Assembly: GCF_052065355.1 (NCBI RefSeq)
Contig: NZ_JBQHUF010000001.1
Location: forward strand, 248,001 to 312,000
Reading direction: 5' to 3'
Origin: Flavonifractor sp052065355
GTDB taxonomy: Bacteria > Bacillota > Clostridia > Oscillospirales > Oscillospiraceae
DNA: 64,000 nucleotides
Notes under the pieces: generated by a model
Seen by the model: only the letters and a program-made list of their open reading frames with translations
Databases searched by the model: none
Told to the model about the DNA's origin: nothing
Shown here: positions 33,438 to 42,774 of the stretch, one piece after another
Layout: every line of letters begins with the position of its first letter
Position numbering within the stretch: position 1 is the stretch's first letter
Program-made: the position numbers and the translations under genes

Positions 33438-34687
33438 AGCAGGGACTTTCCAAACTGTGGGCGAAAGACAGCACGAAGTCTGTGCTGGCCTCGTTGATTT
33501 CCATTGCCATCGGTATGGTGGTCGGCGCCATTATCATCCTCATCGTGGGCCTGGGTAACTCCAATCTGGGGCTAAAAGGTGCGCTGGACGGGATCCGGCT
33601 GGTGTTCGGCGGCCTGTTCAGTACCGGACGGGTGGATAACGTTCTGACCTTCGGTTTCAATTCCACCAATATGGGTGACATGCTGTTCCGGGCCACGCCT
33701 CTGATCCTCACCGGCCTGTCCGTGGCTGTGGCCTTCAAGACCGGCCTGTTCAATATCGGTGCTCCCGGCCAGTACCTGATGGGTACCGCAGCCACGCTGA
33801 TGCTGGCCCTTGGTATCCCGTCTGATGTCGTTCCCACGCCTGTGATCTGGGTGATCGCTTTTCTGGGCGGTATGCTGGCAGGGGCTCTGTGGGGCTGTAT
33901 TCCGGGCCTGGTCAAGGCGTTTCTCAATATCAACGAAGTGCTGGCCTGCATCATGACCAACTGGATCGCCGCCAACCTGGTGACCTGGATGTTTGAAGGC
34001 AGCAGCTTCCGCAACATGGTGGAAAACACCAAGAGCGGCTATATTTACAAGACTTCCTTCAATGGTGTACAGACTGCCAAGCTGGGGTTGGACAAGATCT
34101 TTCCGGGTTCCCAGGTCAACGGTGGTATTATCGTCGCTATCGTTATTGCCATCCTGATCTATATCCTGATGAACAAGACCACGCTGGGCTATGAACTGAA
34201 GGCCTGTGGTGCCAACCGGCACGCGGCTCGCTATGCCGGCATCGCCGATAAGCGGAACATCGTGCTGTCCATGGCCATTGCCGGCAGCCTGTCTGGTGCG
34301 GCTGCTGCGCTGTATTACCTGTCCGGTAATACGGAGTTCTTCTGGTCCACCTATCAGACCCTGCCTGCCACCGGCTTCAATGGAATCCCCGTAGCTCTGC
34401 TGGCGGCCAGCAATCCCATCGCGGTCATCTTTACCGGCTGCTTCATGTCCATGCTGGACATCGTGGGCCTGCAAATGACCAACCTGACAGCATACAACGA
34501 ATATATCACCGACGTCATCATCGCCATCATCGTGTACCTCAGCGCCTTCTCCCTGGTCATCAAGACATTGCTCAACGGCCGGAAAAAGCACAAGGGCCAG
34601 ACGATGCCGACTACAAAGACTGCGGCGGTAGTTCCGCCGCCTGACGGCGGAAGCGCATCGGAAGGGAAAGGAGGCGAGGAGGCATGA
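33434..34687 (+). CDS. Nucleoside ABC transporter permease 1
   Basis: 417 residues with eight or more membrane segments. The BPD_transp_2 family region includes LILTGLSVAVAFKTGLFNIG, APGQYLMGTAATLML and MTNWIAANLVTW. The GTG start at 33434 overlaps the ATPase stop. The C-terminal tail is charged and Gly-rich. It forms the channel with the next permease, which overlaps by four bases (ATGA), so stoichiometric synthesis is likely. Confidence 0.94.
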   Translation: MKQGLSKLWAKDSTKSVLASLISIAIGMVVGAIIILIVGLGNSNLGLKGALDGIRLVFGGLFSTGRVDNVLTFGFNSTNMGDMLFRATPLILTGLSVAVAFKTGLFNIGAPGQYLMGTAATLMLALGIPSDVVPTPVIWVIAFLGGMLAGALWGCIPGLVKAFLNINEVLACIMTNWIAANLVTWMFEGSSFRNMVENTKSGYIYKTSFNGVQTAKLGLDKIFPGSQVNGGIIVAIVIAILIYILMNKTTLGYELKACGANRHAARYAGIADKRNIVLSMAIAGSLSGAAAALYYLSGNTEFFWSTYQTLPATGFNGIPVALLAASNPIAVIFTGCFMSMLDIVGLQMTNLTAYNEYITDVIIAIIVYLSAFSLVIKTLLNGRKKHKGQTMPTTKTAAVVPPPDGGSASEGKGGEEA

Positions 34688-35715
34688 CCTTTCTGATTCA
34701 GCAGACTCTGCTCTATGCCGTGCCTCTGATGATCGTAGCTTTGGCCGGTGTTTTTGCTGAACGCAGCGGTATCATCAACCTGGCACTGGAAGGTATCATG
34801 ATCTTCGGCGCCTTTGCGGGCGTACTGTTTGTCAACCTGACTCAGAAAGCGGGAACCTTTGCTGAGGCAAAGTCTGCCGGCGACTGGGTCGCTCTCCAGG
34901 GATTTATGATCCTGGCTATGCTGGTGGCGGCTCTGCTGGGAGCGCTTTTCTCCCTGCTGCTCTCCTTTGCTTCGGTGAATCTGAAAGCTGACCAGACCAT
35001 CGGCGGTACCGCTCTGAACCTGCTGGCCCCCGCTCTGGTACTCTTCTTTATCCGCATCATTGCCAACCAGAACACCCTGCAGATGGCGGAAGGTGACTCC
35101 GCAAGCTGGTTCATGATCAAGAAGAGCTTTTTCGGGTATGGACGGAACGATGATATGGGCTTTTTGGGCTCCACATTCATTGACAAAACCTATCTGGCCA
35201 CCTATATCTGCATCATTCTGTTCGTGGTGCTGTCCATCCTGCTGTACAAGACTCGTTTTGGACTGCGGCTGCGTTCCTGCGGTGAAAATCCCCAGGCAGC
35301 GGATTCCTTGGGCATCAACGTCTATAGGATGCGCTACGCTGGTACCACCATTTCCGGCGCTCTGGCGGGCATGGGCGGTTTTGTATACGCGCTGACTACC
35401 GCCAACTGCGCCTCTACCGGCGACGTAGCAGGCTTTGGCTTCCTGGCCCTGGCCGTTATGATCTTCGGCAACTGGAAGCCGTTGAACATCGCCGGATCTG
35501 CCCTGATTTTTGGCCTGTTCAAGTGTATCGCGGCCTCTTACACCAGTATCGATATCAACGGCGACGGTATCTTCCTGCTGAAGGAACTGGGGATCAGCCC
35601 CCACTTCTATCGGATGCTGCCCTATCTTATCACCCTCATTGTGCTGGCCTTCACCTCCAAGAAGTCCAGAGCACCCAAGGCAGAGGGTATCCCCTACGAC
35701 AAGGGCCAGCGTTAA
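34684..35715 (+). CDS. Nucleoside ABC transporter permease 2
   Basis: 343 residues, second permease of the same family: GVFAERSGIINLALEGIMIF, FASVNLKADQTIGGTALNLL, and GLRLRSCGENPQAADSLGIN, the cytoplasmic loop that contacts the ATPase. ATG 34684 overlaps the previous stop by four bases. It completes a binding protein-ATPase-permease-permease importer. Confidence 0.95.
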   Translation: MTFLIQQTLLYAVPLMIVALAGVFAERSGIINLALEGIMIFGAFAGVLFVNLTQKAGTFAEAKSAGDWVALQGFMILAMLVAALLGALFSLLLSFASVNLKADQTIGGTALNLLAPALVLFFIRIIANQNTLQMAEGDSASWFMIKKSFFGYGRNDDMGFLGSTFIDKTYLATYICIILFVVLSILLYKTRFGLRLRSCGENPQAADSLGINVYRMRYAGTTISGALAGMGGFVYALTTANCASTGDVAGFGFLALAVMIFGNWKPLNIAGSALIFGLFKCIAASYTSIDINGDGIFLLKELGISPHFYRMLPYLITLIVLAFTSKKSRAPKAEGIPYDKGQR

Positions 35716-35724
35716 AAACAGCAT

Positions 35725-35757
35725 AAAAACGCCCATCCGTAAGGATGGGCGTTTTTT
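35725..35757. terminator. Bidirectional terminator
   Basis: AAAAACGCCCATCC/GGATGGGCGTTTTT with T-runs on both strands serves the converging importer operon and MATE gene. Confidence 0.9.
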
Positions 35758-37124
35758 CATCCGATCACTTTGATTTTTTTCCAGCCGCCCCGCCAATAGC
35801 GGATCAGGAAGAGCACTGCACGTACCACCCAGTCAGCCACCATGGCCAGCCAGACACCAGCCAGTCCCAGGTCAAAACCCCAGGAGCAGGCCAGCACATA
35901 GCTCAGTGCCACCCGGCAGGCAAACATGGAGGAGAGGGAGACGATCATGGTAAAGACCGCGTCGCCCGCCGCGCGCAGGGAGTTGGGCAGGGTGAAGGCC
36001 ATGGGCCAGAAAATCACATTGCCCACCGCGCAGATCCGCAGCACCTGAGCAGCCATCTTGACTGCCTCAGGGCTCAGATTGAATAGTGAGACCAGGAAAT
36101 CAGCAGAGAAGAACATGATCGTGCTCATCACCAGCATAAACAGATAGCTGGCGCCTACCAGACGTTTGGTGTAGTAAACCGCCTGATCAGTGGCGCCTGC
36201 CCCCATGCACCGGCCGATCACTGTGATGATGGCCAGACCAAGGGCCATACCAGGCACATTGACCACGCCGGCCACGCTGTTGGCGATGGCGTTGGCAGCC
36301 ACGGCGGAGGTGCCAAAGGTGGTGATCAGGTTAAGCACCAATAGCTTTCCGGCCTGGAACATTCCGTTTTCCAAGCCGTTTGGTATCCCGATAAAGAGGA
36401 TGCGCTTGACCATGCCGCCGTTGAACTGGGGATGGAGGAGGCCGTCCACCCGGACCGTGTGATCGGGGTGATTGAGTAGGGCCATAATGATGACCGCGGC
36501 GGCAATTCGGGAGACCAGGGTGCCGATGCCTGCACCTGCAGCGCCGAAGTGAAAACCGAAAATAAAGACGGCGTTGACCACGATGTTGATAATGTTTATG
36601 ACAAGGGAGCAGAACATGGACACCTTGCTGTTGCCCATGGCCCGGAACAGGGCGGCGCCGGCGTTGTAGATTCCCATGAAGGGATAGGCAGCAGCGGTGA
36701 GTAGGAAGTAGATCAGGGCGCTGTCCATGACGTCTGCTTCCACCCGGCCAAAGATCAGGGACAGGATATGCTGCCGGAAGATCAGTGCCGCCGCCATCAG
36801 CAGCAGAGAGACGGTACACATGGTGTAGAGCAGCTGCTTGGAAGCAGTCCTGGCGTTGTCCAGGTCCTGTCTGCCCAGGTATTGGGACACGACTACAGCG
36901 CCGCCGGTAGATAGGGCGGAGAAGATCTGGATGATCAGGGTGTTGATGTTATCCACCAGGGATACGCCGGAGACCGCGGCCTCTCCCGCGGTGGTGACCA
37001 TAACGGTGTCCGCCATGCCTACCGTCATCAGCAGAAGCTGCTCAATGATCAATGGGACGATCAGTCGGACCAGCGCATTCCTGCTGAACAGCGGTTTCTG
37101 TGCCTCTTCTGTCATTAACAACAC
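35757..37124 (-). CDS. MATE family efflux transporter
   Basis: 455 residues, 12 membrane segments. Features are LVRLIVPLIIEQLLLMTVGM at the N-terminus, AAVSGVSLVDNINTLII, YNAGAALFRAMGNSKVSM and MALGLAIITVIGRCMGAGA in the second half. It belongs to a different MATE branch from the gene at 11055-12467 and has no linked regulator. Substrate unknown. The start at 37124 lies 5' to a short A/T-rich region with no clear promoter. Confidence 0.92.
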   Translation of the reverse strand: MLLMTEEAQKPLFSRNALVRLIVPLIIEQLLLMTVGMADTVMVTTAGEAAVSGVSLVDNINTLIIQIFSALSTGGAVVVSQYLGRQDLDNARTASKQLLYTMCTVSLLLMAAALIFRQHILSLIFGRVEADVMDSALIYFLLTAAAYPFMGIYNAGAALFRAMGNSKVSMFCSLVINIINIVVNAVFIFGFHFGAAGAGIGTLVSRIAAAVIIMALLNHPDHTVRVDGLLHPQFNGGMVKRILFIGIPNGLENGMFQAGKLLVLNLITTFGTSAVAANAIANSVAGVVNVPGMALGLAIITVIGRCMGAGATDQAVYYTKRLVGASYLFMLVMSTIMFFSADFLVSLFNLSPEAVKMAAQVLRICAVGNVIFWPMAFTLPNSLRAAGDAVFTMIVSLSSMFACRVALSYVLACSWGFDLGLAGVWLAMVADWVVRAVLFLIRYWRGGWKKIKVIG

Positions 37125-37200
37125 TTCTTTACGGAAAAATTACATTACAGAGTTATTCTACTCCGACGGTAGAGAATTGCAATCTGCATTTTAGACAAAA

Positions 37201-37230
37201 GAAAGGGCCCGCTGTACAGCGGGCCCTTTC
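37201..37230 (-). terminator. Terminator of the SLH surface protein gene
   Basis: GAAAGGGCCCGCTG/CAGCGGGCCCTTTC, a perfect 14-bp stem with a two-base loop, is followed on the minus strand by a T-rich tail. Confidence 0.85.
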
Positions 37231-37244
37231 GGGTTAAGAAATCA

Positions 37245-39404
37245 TCAGGCGGATTCGCCGGGCGTAATGGTGTAGCCGCTCAGGTCAATGGTAAAGGTGT
37301 AGGTAGCCACTACGTTGTCCTGGGACTCGTCATTGTCCAGGAAGTACAGGGTATACTCGTAGATGCCGCCGTCCTTCATCACATAGTCGCTCTCCTCCTG
37401 GGTGGCAAACACAGCGCCCCACTTGAAGAAGTAATGGGTGCTGTCCTTGGTCCACCAGCCGGAACCAGCAGAGGCGTCGGTCTCGCTGGAGATGCTCCAG
37501 GTGTTCAGAGGACCGCCGTTGATGGAACGGGCAATCTTGTCGAACTTCAGAGTGCCGTCACCCAGAGCCTGGGGCACGGAGTAGTAGACGGTATACTCAC
37601 CGCCGCCGCCCATGCCCTGGACCTGTTCCTGGCTCAGCTCGCCGGAGCCGCCATTCTGCACCAGGGCGGTGCTGCCGTCAAAGGACAGGCCTTCGGCAGA
37701 GGACTCCACCCCGGAGGGCAGTTCGTGGGTGGAAACGGTCACACCGTCCAGTTCCACAGCGGGAGTCTGAACTTCAGACAGATCCACCACATACTGAATA
37801 GGCTCGCCCTCCTCGCCCCACTGGAGGGTAATATGGGTCTTGGGGGAGATGGAGCTGGCGTTGATAAAGAACACCGCGTACTTGCCCTCCCCGATGGTGG
37901 GATCCACCGTCAGGTCGGTGCTGTTGTCGGCGGTGGGGGAGGACTGGGTGCCGAAGGTGTACTTGAAGGTCTCCTCCTCGTAGCCCTCGGGAGCCTCAAA
38001 GGCTACGCCGACCCAGGCGCCCTTGCCGGCGCCCTCGCTCTGATGGATAGGCACTACGGCGTCGGTAGACAGGGCCACGCGAACGAAGCCATCTTCCTGA
38101 GTGGCCTGAGCAGTGACAGCGGGCAGTTCCTCCAGGGAGCCCTCCTGGTCCACGGGGCGGACGCCCAGAATGCCGGAGAGAGGCTTGTCCTGGTCCTCGG
38201 AACCAGAGCCGGAACCGCTGCCGCCACCGGAACCGCCGGAAGAGCCGCCGCCGGAGCAGCCGTTATCGCCGCCCTGGCCGGCATCGCCGGAACCGGAAAC
38301 TTCGTCACCGTCGCTGTTGGTGGGAGGGGTCACACCGTCGGCCACGTCCACAGACACAGGCTTGTTGCCGTCAATGACCACCTGGTCGGCCTGGATGTCA
38401 GCAGAGGTAATGGTACCCCGGTTGTCGACCTGTACGGCTGACAGGGCAGAGAGAGTGTCCACGGAAGCGCCGGAGGCCACCTTGACGGTGCTGTTCTCGC
38501 CCTCGACGGTCAACTGGGTCACCTGGGTGCCGGCGTTCAAAGCCAGAGCGGTCTTGCCGCCGGAAAGAGTAAGTTCGCCCTTCACAGTGGTGTCATAGAG
38601 GGAGAGGGCGGAACTGCGGGCGTCTACCAGGATATCACCGGATACGGTGCTGCCTTTCACGCTGAGAGAGCCGCTGCTGGCGCCGGGAGCCACCAGCAGA
38701 GTGCCGTTGACCTGAGCGTTCTCCACGGTGACATTGTCAGCGGCCACCAGAAGGATACCGTTGACCTCGCCGGTAATGACGGCGCCGTTGTCCTTAACAT
38801 ACTCGGCGACAGAGTTGTTAAGTACGGTGACCACAGAGCCGCGGGTGATCTCCTGGCCCAGGGCCAGCTGACCACCGCCGATACCCTGGATGATACCGGC
38901 ATCCGCCATGGCGTCAATGTAGCCGGCAGCCCAGTCGGCTGCCTGGTTGCCGTCCACGAAGTCGCTCAGGTCGGGGTTCTGGGTGGGTCGGATGCTCAGA
39001 GCACGGGCGTACAGCACAGTGGCACGCTGGCGATCCATGGGCTCCTCAGCCCGGCAGTTGGTGCCGTCACCCTCCAGAACACCGGCGGCGGTGAGCTTCA
39101 GGATGTAGGGGGCATACCACTCATCGCCCTTCAGGTCGGCGTAGGGATTTTCCGCGATTTCTGTATAGCCCATGGTGCGGCAGAGCAGAGCGGCAAACTC
39201 GCCCACCGTCATAGATGCGTCGGGCCGCATGCCGCGGACGTCACCTTCTACAATACCATAGTCATGCCAGCGCTCAAAGGCGGCCTGGCTCCAATGTCCG
39301 TCCAGCTCGGGCAGAGAGGAAGCGGGCTGAGCGGCAGCGGCGGAAGGCGCGGCCAGGGACGCGGTAAGCGCCAGGGAGAGAAGAGCTGCGGGAATTTTGC
39401 GCAT
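37245..39404 (-). CDS. SLH-domain surface protein with beta-helix-like repeat region
   Basis: 719 residues. A signal peptide (MRKIPAALLSLALTASLAAP) is followed by three SLH modules (ELDGHWSQAAFERWHDYGIV, PYADLKGDEWYAPYILKL, WAAGYIDAMADAGIIQ) that bind cell-wall polymer. Residues of about 210-370 are short repeats of beta strands (VENAQVNGTLLVAPGAS, VSGDILVDARSSALSLY) like a right-handed beta helix. A Gly/Ser-rich linker and a C-terminal half of unknown beta domains follow. The SLH domains are at the N-terminus. ATG 39404 has AAGGAG just upstream; a longer start at 39542 lacks support. Probably an S-layer or adhesion protein. Confidence 0.88.
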   Translation of the reverse strand: MRKIPAALLSLALTASLAAPSAAAAQPASSLPELDGHWSQAAFERWHDYGIVEGDVRGMRPDASMTVGEFAALLCRTMGYTEIAENPYADLKGDEWYAPYILKLTAAGVLEGDGTNCRAEEPMDRQRATVLYARALSIRPTQNPDLSDFVDGNQAADWAAGYIDAMADAGIIQGIGGGQLALGQEITRGSVVTVLNNSVAEYVKDNGAVITGEVNGILLVAADNVTVENAQVNGTLLVAPGASSGSLSVKGSTVSGDILVDARSSALSLYDTTVKGELTLSGGKTALALNAGTQVTQLTVEGENSTVKVASGASVDTLSALSAVQVDNRGTITSADIQADQVVIDGNKPVSVDVADGVTPPTNSDGDEVSGSGDAGQGGDNGCSGGGSSGGSGGGSGSGSGSEDQDKPLSGILGVRPVDQEGSLEELPAVTAQATQEDGFVRVALSTDAVVPIHQSEGAGKGAWVGVAFEAPEGYEEETFKYTFGTQSSPTADNSTDLTVDPTIGEGKYAVFFINASSISPKTHITLQWGEEGEPIQYVVDLSEVQTPAVELDGVTVSTHELPSGVESSAEGLSFDGSTALVQNGGSGELSQEQVQGMGGGGEYTVYYSVPQALGDGTLKFDKIARSINGGPLNTWSISSETDASAGSGWWTKDSTHYFFKWGAVFATQEESDYVMKDGGIYEYTLYFLDNDESQDNVVATYTFTIDLSGYTITPGESA

Positions 39405-39439
39405 ATTGGATCTCCTTATGTTCAAGTTTGCCCGAAGAA

Positions 39440-39466
39440 AAAGGGGCTCTGGATGGGAGCCCCTTT
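39440..39466 (-). terminator. Terminator of the csoR-copA operon
   Basis: AAAGGGGCTC/GAGCCCCTTT with a T-run on the minus strand, 97 bp after the copA stop. The sequence between is otherwise unremarkable. Confidence 0.8.
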
Positions 39467-39562
39467 CGTGTGATTCACAGCTTTGATGTCGGGCTGCGTT
39501 TGATAGCATACCTGAAACATAGGAAATATGCAACGCAAACAATTCGCCAACAGAGGGAATCT

Positions 39563-42097
39563 TTACTGAATGGAAATGACCTCATAGCCTGCCTCGGTTA
39601 CCGCGTTCCGCAGGGTGTCATCGGAGACGGGAGCGCTGAGGGTGACGTGAGCGGTCTTGGCCTCCAGATCTACCACAGCGGACACACCCTCCAGAGCGTT
39701 GAGAGCCTTTTCCACGTGAGCCTTGCAGTGGGCGCACATCATGCCTTCAATTACCATTGTCTTTGTCATCGTAACTTCGCATCCTTTCTCAATATCTGAC
39801 TGGGCGGCAGCAGCAGGGGCGGGGGCCCCGTGCTCTGGCCGGAACCATCTCAGCCGCAGGGCGTTTGTCACCACACATACCGAGCTCATGCTCATGGCGG
39901 CGGCGGCAAACATGGGGGAGAGCTGGAGGTGAAACAGGGGATACCACACTCCGGCTGCAAGGGGAATACCAATAATGTTGTAAATAAAGGCCCAAAATAG
40001 GTTTTCTTTAATATTTCGGATCACCTTTTTTGACAGTCTGACGGCGGTGACGGCGTCCAGCAGGTCGCTCTTCATTAGCACAATATCCGCGGACTCAATG
40101 GCCACGTCTGTGCCAGCGCCAATGGCGATACCCACATCTGCTCTGGCCAGGGCGGGGGCGTCATTGATGCCGTCGCCCACCATGGCCACCCGCTTACCCT
40201 CGGCCTGCAGCTGGGCAACCGTCTTTTCCTTGTCCTGAGGCAGCACCTCGGAGATGACCTGGTCCACCTTCAGGGTCCGGCCTACTGCTTCGGCGGTCCG
40301 CCGGTTGTCGCCGGTGAGCATAATTACTTCAATGCCCATGGCTTGGAAGGCAGCAACTGCGTCTGCGCTGGTGGGCTTGGGTGTGTCGGCTACTGCCACA
40401 AGTCCCAGCAGTCTGCCGCTTTCCGCGAAGAAGAGCGGCGTTTTACCTGCCAGAGCCAGCGCCTCGGCTTCCCGGCCGAAATTCTCCAGGGGAATGCCGG
40501 CCTCTTCCATCATGGTCTGGTTGCCGGCAAGCACAGGAGCGCCGTGAAGGGCGGCGGTGATGCCCCGGCCCGGCTGGGCCGCAAAGTCCGTTACAGGGGC
40601 CAGCGGGATGTTCCGCTGCTGGGCTTCGGTCAGGATAGCCTCAGCCAGAGGATGCTCCGAGGGCTTTTCCAGAGAGGCGGCCACGCACAGAAGCTCCTCC
40701 TCCGTCACATCCGCCGCCGTCCGACAGTCGGTGACCACCGGCTTGCCTTGGGTCAGCGTGCCGGTCTTGTCCAGAACTACGGCTTGAATGGTATGCAGGG
40801 TCTCCAGTGCCTCGGCGGACTTGATCAGGATGCCGTTTTCTGCGCCCTTTCCAGTACCCACCATAATGGCTACCGGAGTGGCCAGCCCCAGGGCACATGG
40901 GCAGGAGATCACCAGTACCGATACCCCGGCGGTGAGGGCCCGGGTGATGTCGCCGCCGGTGGCGATGAGCCATACTGCAGCGGTGATGACGGCGATGGTG
41001 ATAACGGTGGGCACGAAGATGCCCGCCACCTTATCTGCCAGCTTGGCGATGGGGGCCTTGGAGGAGGACGCCTCCTCCACCAGCCGGATCATTTGAGCCA
41101 GGGTGGTGTCCTCGCCTACCCGGAGAGCCCGGAAGGTAAAGGAGCCGGATTTATTGATAGAAGCGGCGGCCACTTTGTCTCCCGGATTCTTTTCCACGGG
41201 AAGGGACTCGCCGGTGAGGGCGGACTCGTCCACCGAGGAGCGTCCGTCGGTAATGATGCCGTCTACCGGGATGCGTCCGCCGGGCCGCACCACCACCAGG
41301 TCGTTCACCAGTACATCCTCTACCGGAATCTCCACCTCGGCACCATCCCGGAGTACGGTGGCGGTCTTGGGCGCCAGATCCATCAGGCGGGTGATGGCCT
41401 GGCTGGTCTTGCCCTTGGAGCGGGTTTCCAACCACTTACCCAGGGTGATAAGCGTTAGGATCATACCCGCTGACTCAAAGTACAGGTCCATGGACCACCG
41501 GCCTACCCGAGCCTGGTCCCCGTGTCCCAGTCCCCAGGCGATTTGGAACAGAGCCGCAATGCCGTAGATCATGGCTGCGGCGGAGCCCAGAGCGATGAGG
41601 GAATCCATGTTGGGAGCCCGGTGCCATAAGGACTTGAAGCCCACCTTGTAGTACTTATCGTTGATGTACAGGATGGGCAGGGTGAGCAGGAACTGAATAA
41701 AGGCTACCACAAATACGTTGCCAGGGTCGTGGAAAAAGGCGGGCAGAGGCCAGCCCATCATATGGCCCATAGAGAGATAGAACAGCGGCACCAGAAAGAC
41801 CAGGGAAGAGCAGAACCGCCGCTTCATGCCCGCGGCTTCCTCTTCCATCACGTTTTCCCGGCGAGCCGGGGCCGATGCCGTCTTGGCTTGGGGCAGGGAA
41901 GCGCCGTAGCCAGCAGCCTCCACCGCCTGGATGATATGCTGAGCGTCTGTGACGTTCTCCCCGTACTCCACCAGCATGGAGTTGCCCAGCAGATTGACGC
42001 TGACCTGATCCACGCCCGCCACCTGGCGGACCGCCTTTTCTACATGGGCCGAGCAGGCTGAGCAGGTCATGCCGGTCACATCAAATTTTTGCTTCAT
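39563..42097 (-). CDS. copA: Copper-exporting P1B ATPase with N- and C-terminal HMA domains
   Basis: 844 residues. HMA domain 1 with GMTCSACSAH lies at the N-terminus. Membrane segments contain the metal site SCPCALGLATPV (about 395-405). The phosphorylation loop is DKTGTLTQGKPV (Asp about 444), followed by SEHPLAEAIL, LTGDNRR and VGDGINDAPALARADVG. After the last membrane helices a Pro/Ala linker leads to a second HMA domain (IEGMMCAHCKAHVEKAL), which resembles a fused CopZ chaperone. It pumps Cu(I) out of the cell. It lies 35 bp downstream of csoR and is probably derepressed by copper. Confidence 0.95.
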   Translation of the reverse strand: MKQKFDVTGMTCSACSAHVEKAVRQVAGVDQVSVNLLGNSMLVEYGENVTDAQHIIQAVEAAGYGASLPQAKTASAPARRENVMEEEAAGMKRRFCSSLVFLVPLFYLSMGHMMGWPLPAFFHDPGNVFVVAFIQFLLTLPILYINDKYYKVGFKSLWHRAPNMDSLIALGSAAAMIYGIAALFQIAWGLGHGDQARVGRWSMDLYFESAGMILTLITLGKWLETRSKGKTSQAITRLMDLAPKTATVLRDGAEVEIPVEDVLVNDLVVVRPGGRIPVDGIITDGRSSVDESALTGESLPVEKNPGDKVAAASINKSGSFTFRALRVGEDTTLAQMIRLVEEASSSKAPIAKLADKVAGIFVPTVITIAVITAAVWLIATGGDITRALTAGVSVLVISCPCALGLATPVAIMVGTGKGAENGILIKSAEALETLHTIQAVVLDKTGTLTQGKPVVTDCRTAADVTEEELLCVAASLEKPSEHPLAEAILTEAQQRNIPLAPVTDFAAQPGRGITAALHGAPVLAGNQTMMEEAGIPLENFGREAEALALAGKTPLFFAESGRLLGLVAVADTPKPTSADAVAAFQAMGIEVIMLTGDNRRTAEAVGRTLKVDQVISEVLPQDKEKTVAQLQAEGKRVAMVGDGINDAPALARADVGIAIGAGTDVAIESADIVLMKSDLLDAVTAVRLSKKVIRNIKENLFWAFIYNIIGIPLAAGVWYPLFHLQLSPMFAAAAMSMSSVCVVTNALRLRWFRPEHGAPAPAAAAQSDIEKGCEVTMTKTMVIEGMMCAHCKAHVEKALNALEGVSAVVDLEAKTAHVTLSAPVSDDTLRNAVTEAGYEVISIQ

Positions 42098-42132
42098 GGT
42101 TTCACCAGACTTTCTAAAGGGAACATGCCGGT

Positions 42133-42396
42133 TTATTTCAGAATTCGCCCCAGAGTCTGGACGAATTCGTCGATCTTCTCCCCACGCTCCTCGGGTGTGG
42201 CGGCCTCCTGCACACAGTGCTTCAGGTGGGCGGCCAGAATCTCCTTGTTGGCCCGGTTGAGGATCGCCTCCGTGGCCATGAGCTGCTGGGAAATATCGAT
42301 ACAGTAGCGGTCATCTTCTACCATTTTAATAATGCCGTCCATTTGCCCGCGTGCTGTCTTCAGAAGGCGTAGGACGGTTTTGGTATCTGCCATCAT
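42133..42396 (-). CDS. csoR: CsoR copper-sensing repressor
   Basis: 87 residues of the all-helical CsoR/RcnR family. The Cu(I) ligands are visible as C in DRYCIDISQQL and H/C in AAHLKHCVQEA, the C-H-C pattern of copper-type members. A RGQMDGIIKMVEDDR segment forms the DNA-contact face. Copper binding releases DNA. ATG 42396 is followed by a second Met; the SD-like AGGGGGG lies inside the operator, so repressor could also mask translation signals. copA follows. Confidence 0.94.
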   Translation of the reverse strand: MMADTKTVLRLLKTARGQMDGIIKMVEDDRYCIDISQQLMATEAILNRANKEILAAHLKHCVQEAATPEERGEKIDEFVQTLGRILK

Positions 42397-42402
42397 AGTT
42401 GA

Positions 42403-42448
42403 ACACCCCCCTGGGGTGTAGTGTATGACAAAGAGCAAAAAAAGTCAA
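42403..42448 (-). promoter_or_regulatory. csoR-copA promoter with CsoR operator
   Basis: On the minus strand TTGACT (42448-42443), a 17-bp spacer and TACACT (42425-42420) are followed at once by the GC palindrome ACACCCC-AGG-GGGGTGT (42419-42403; plus strand ACACCCC-CCT-GGGGTGT). A G/C-flanked dyad of this kind is typical for CsoR. The -35 box lies inside the stem of the preceding terminator. Confidence 0.8.
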
Positions 42449-42470
42449 GGCCCTTTTTCAGGGCCTTGAC
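42444..42470 (-). terminator. Terminator of the DUF378 gene, overlapping the csoR promoter
   Basis: GTCAAGGCCCT/AGGGCCTTGAC, 11-bp stem, with seven T following on the minus strand. The left arm shares bases with the csoR -35 element. Confidence 0.85.
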
Positions 42471-42483
42471 TGGTAAAAGGGGA

Positions 42484-42687
42484 TCAGTCTTTGGAACGGA
42501 TGTCCCGGAAGAGCAGGGAAATGCACCACAGAGCCGCCAGGCCCACCAGGGCGTAGATGATGCGGCTGAGCATGCTGGTCTGACCGCCAAACAGGGCGGC
42601 TACGATATCGAACCGGAACAGACCGATGCTGCCCCAATTGAGCCCGCCGATGATGGCAAGGGCCAGGGCGATTTTGTCAAGAATCAT
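42484..42687 (-). CDS. DUF378 family small membrane protein
   Basis: 67 residues with two membrane segments. The family signature IALALAIIGGLNWGSIGLF is at the N-terminus, and MLSRIIYALVGLAALW forms the second segment. Function is unknown. ATG 42687 is preceded by GGAGG at about 11 bases; upstream in-frame codons are rejected because the family begins near here. Confidence 0.88.
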   Translation of the reverse strand: MILDKIALALAIIGGLNWGSIGLFRFDIVAALFGGQTSMLSRIIYALVGLAALWCISLLFRDIRSKD

Positions 42688-42774
42688 AGGATATGCTGCC
42701 TCCTCAAATTTGAGATACCGTGGGTAGTATCGGCAGCAGCGGGACAAATTATGCAATGTGAATTTTAATCGCAA

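Noticed and set aside
38200..38290. Gly/Ser-coding repeat as a DNA repeat element
   Set aside because: It encodes a flexible linker in the SLH surface protein; codon use varies and no element structure is present.
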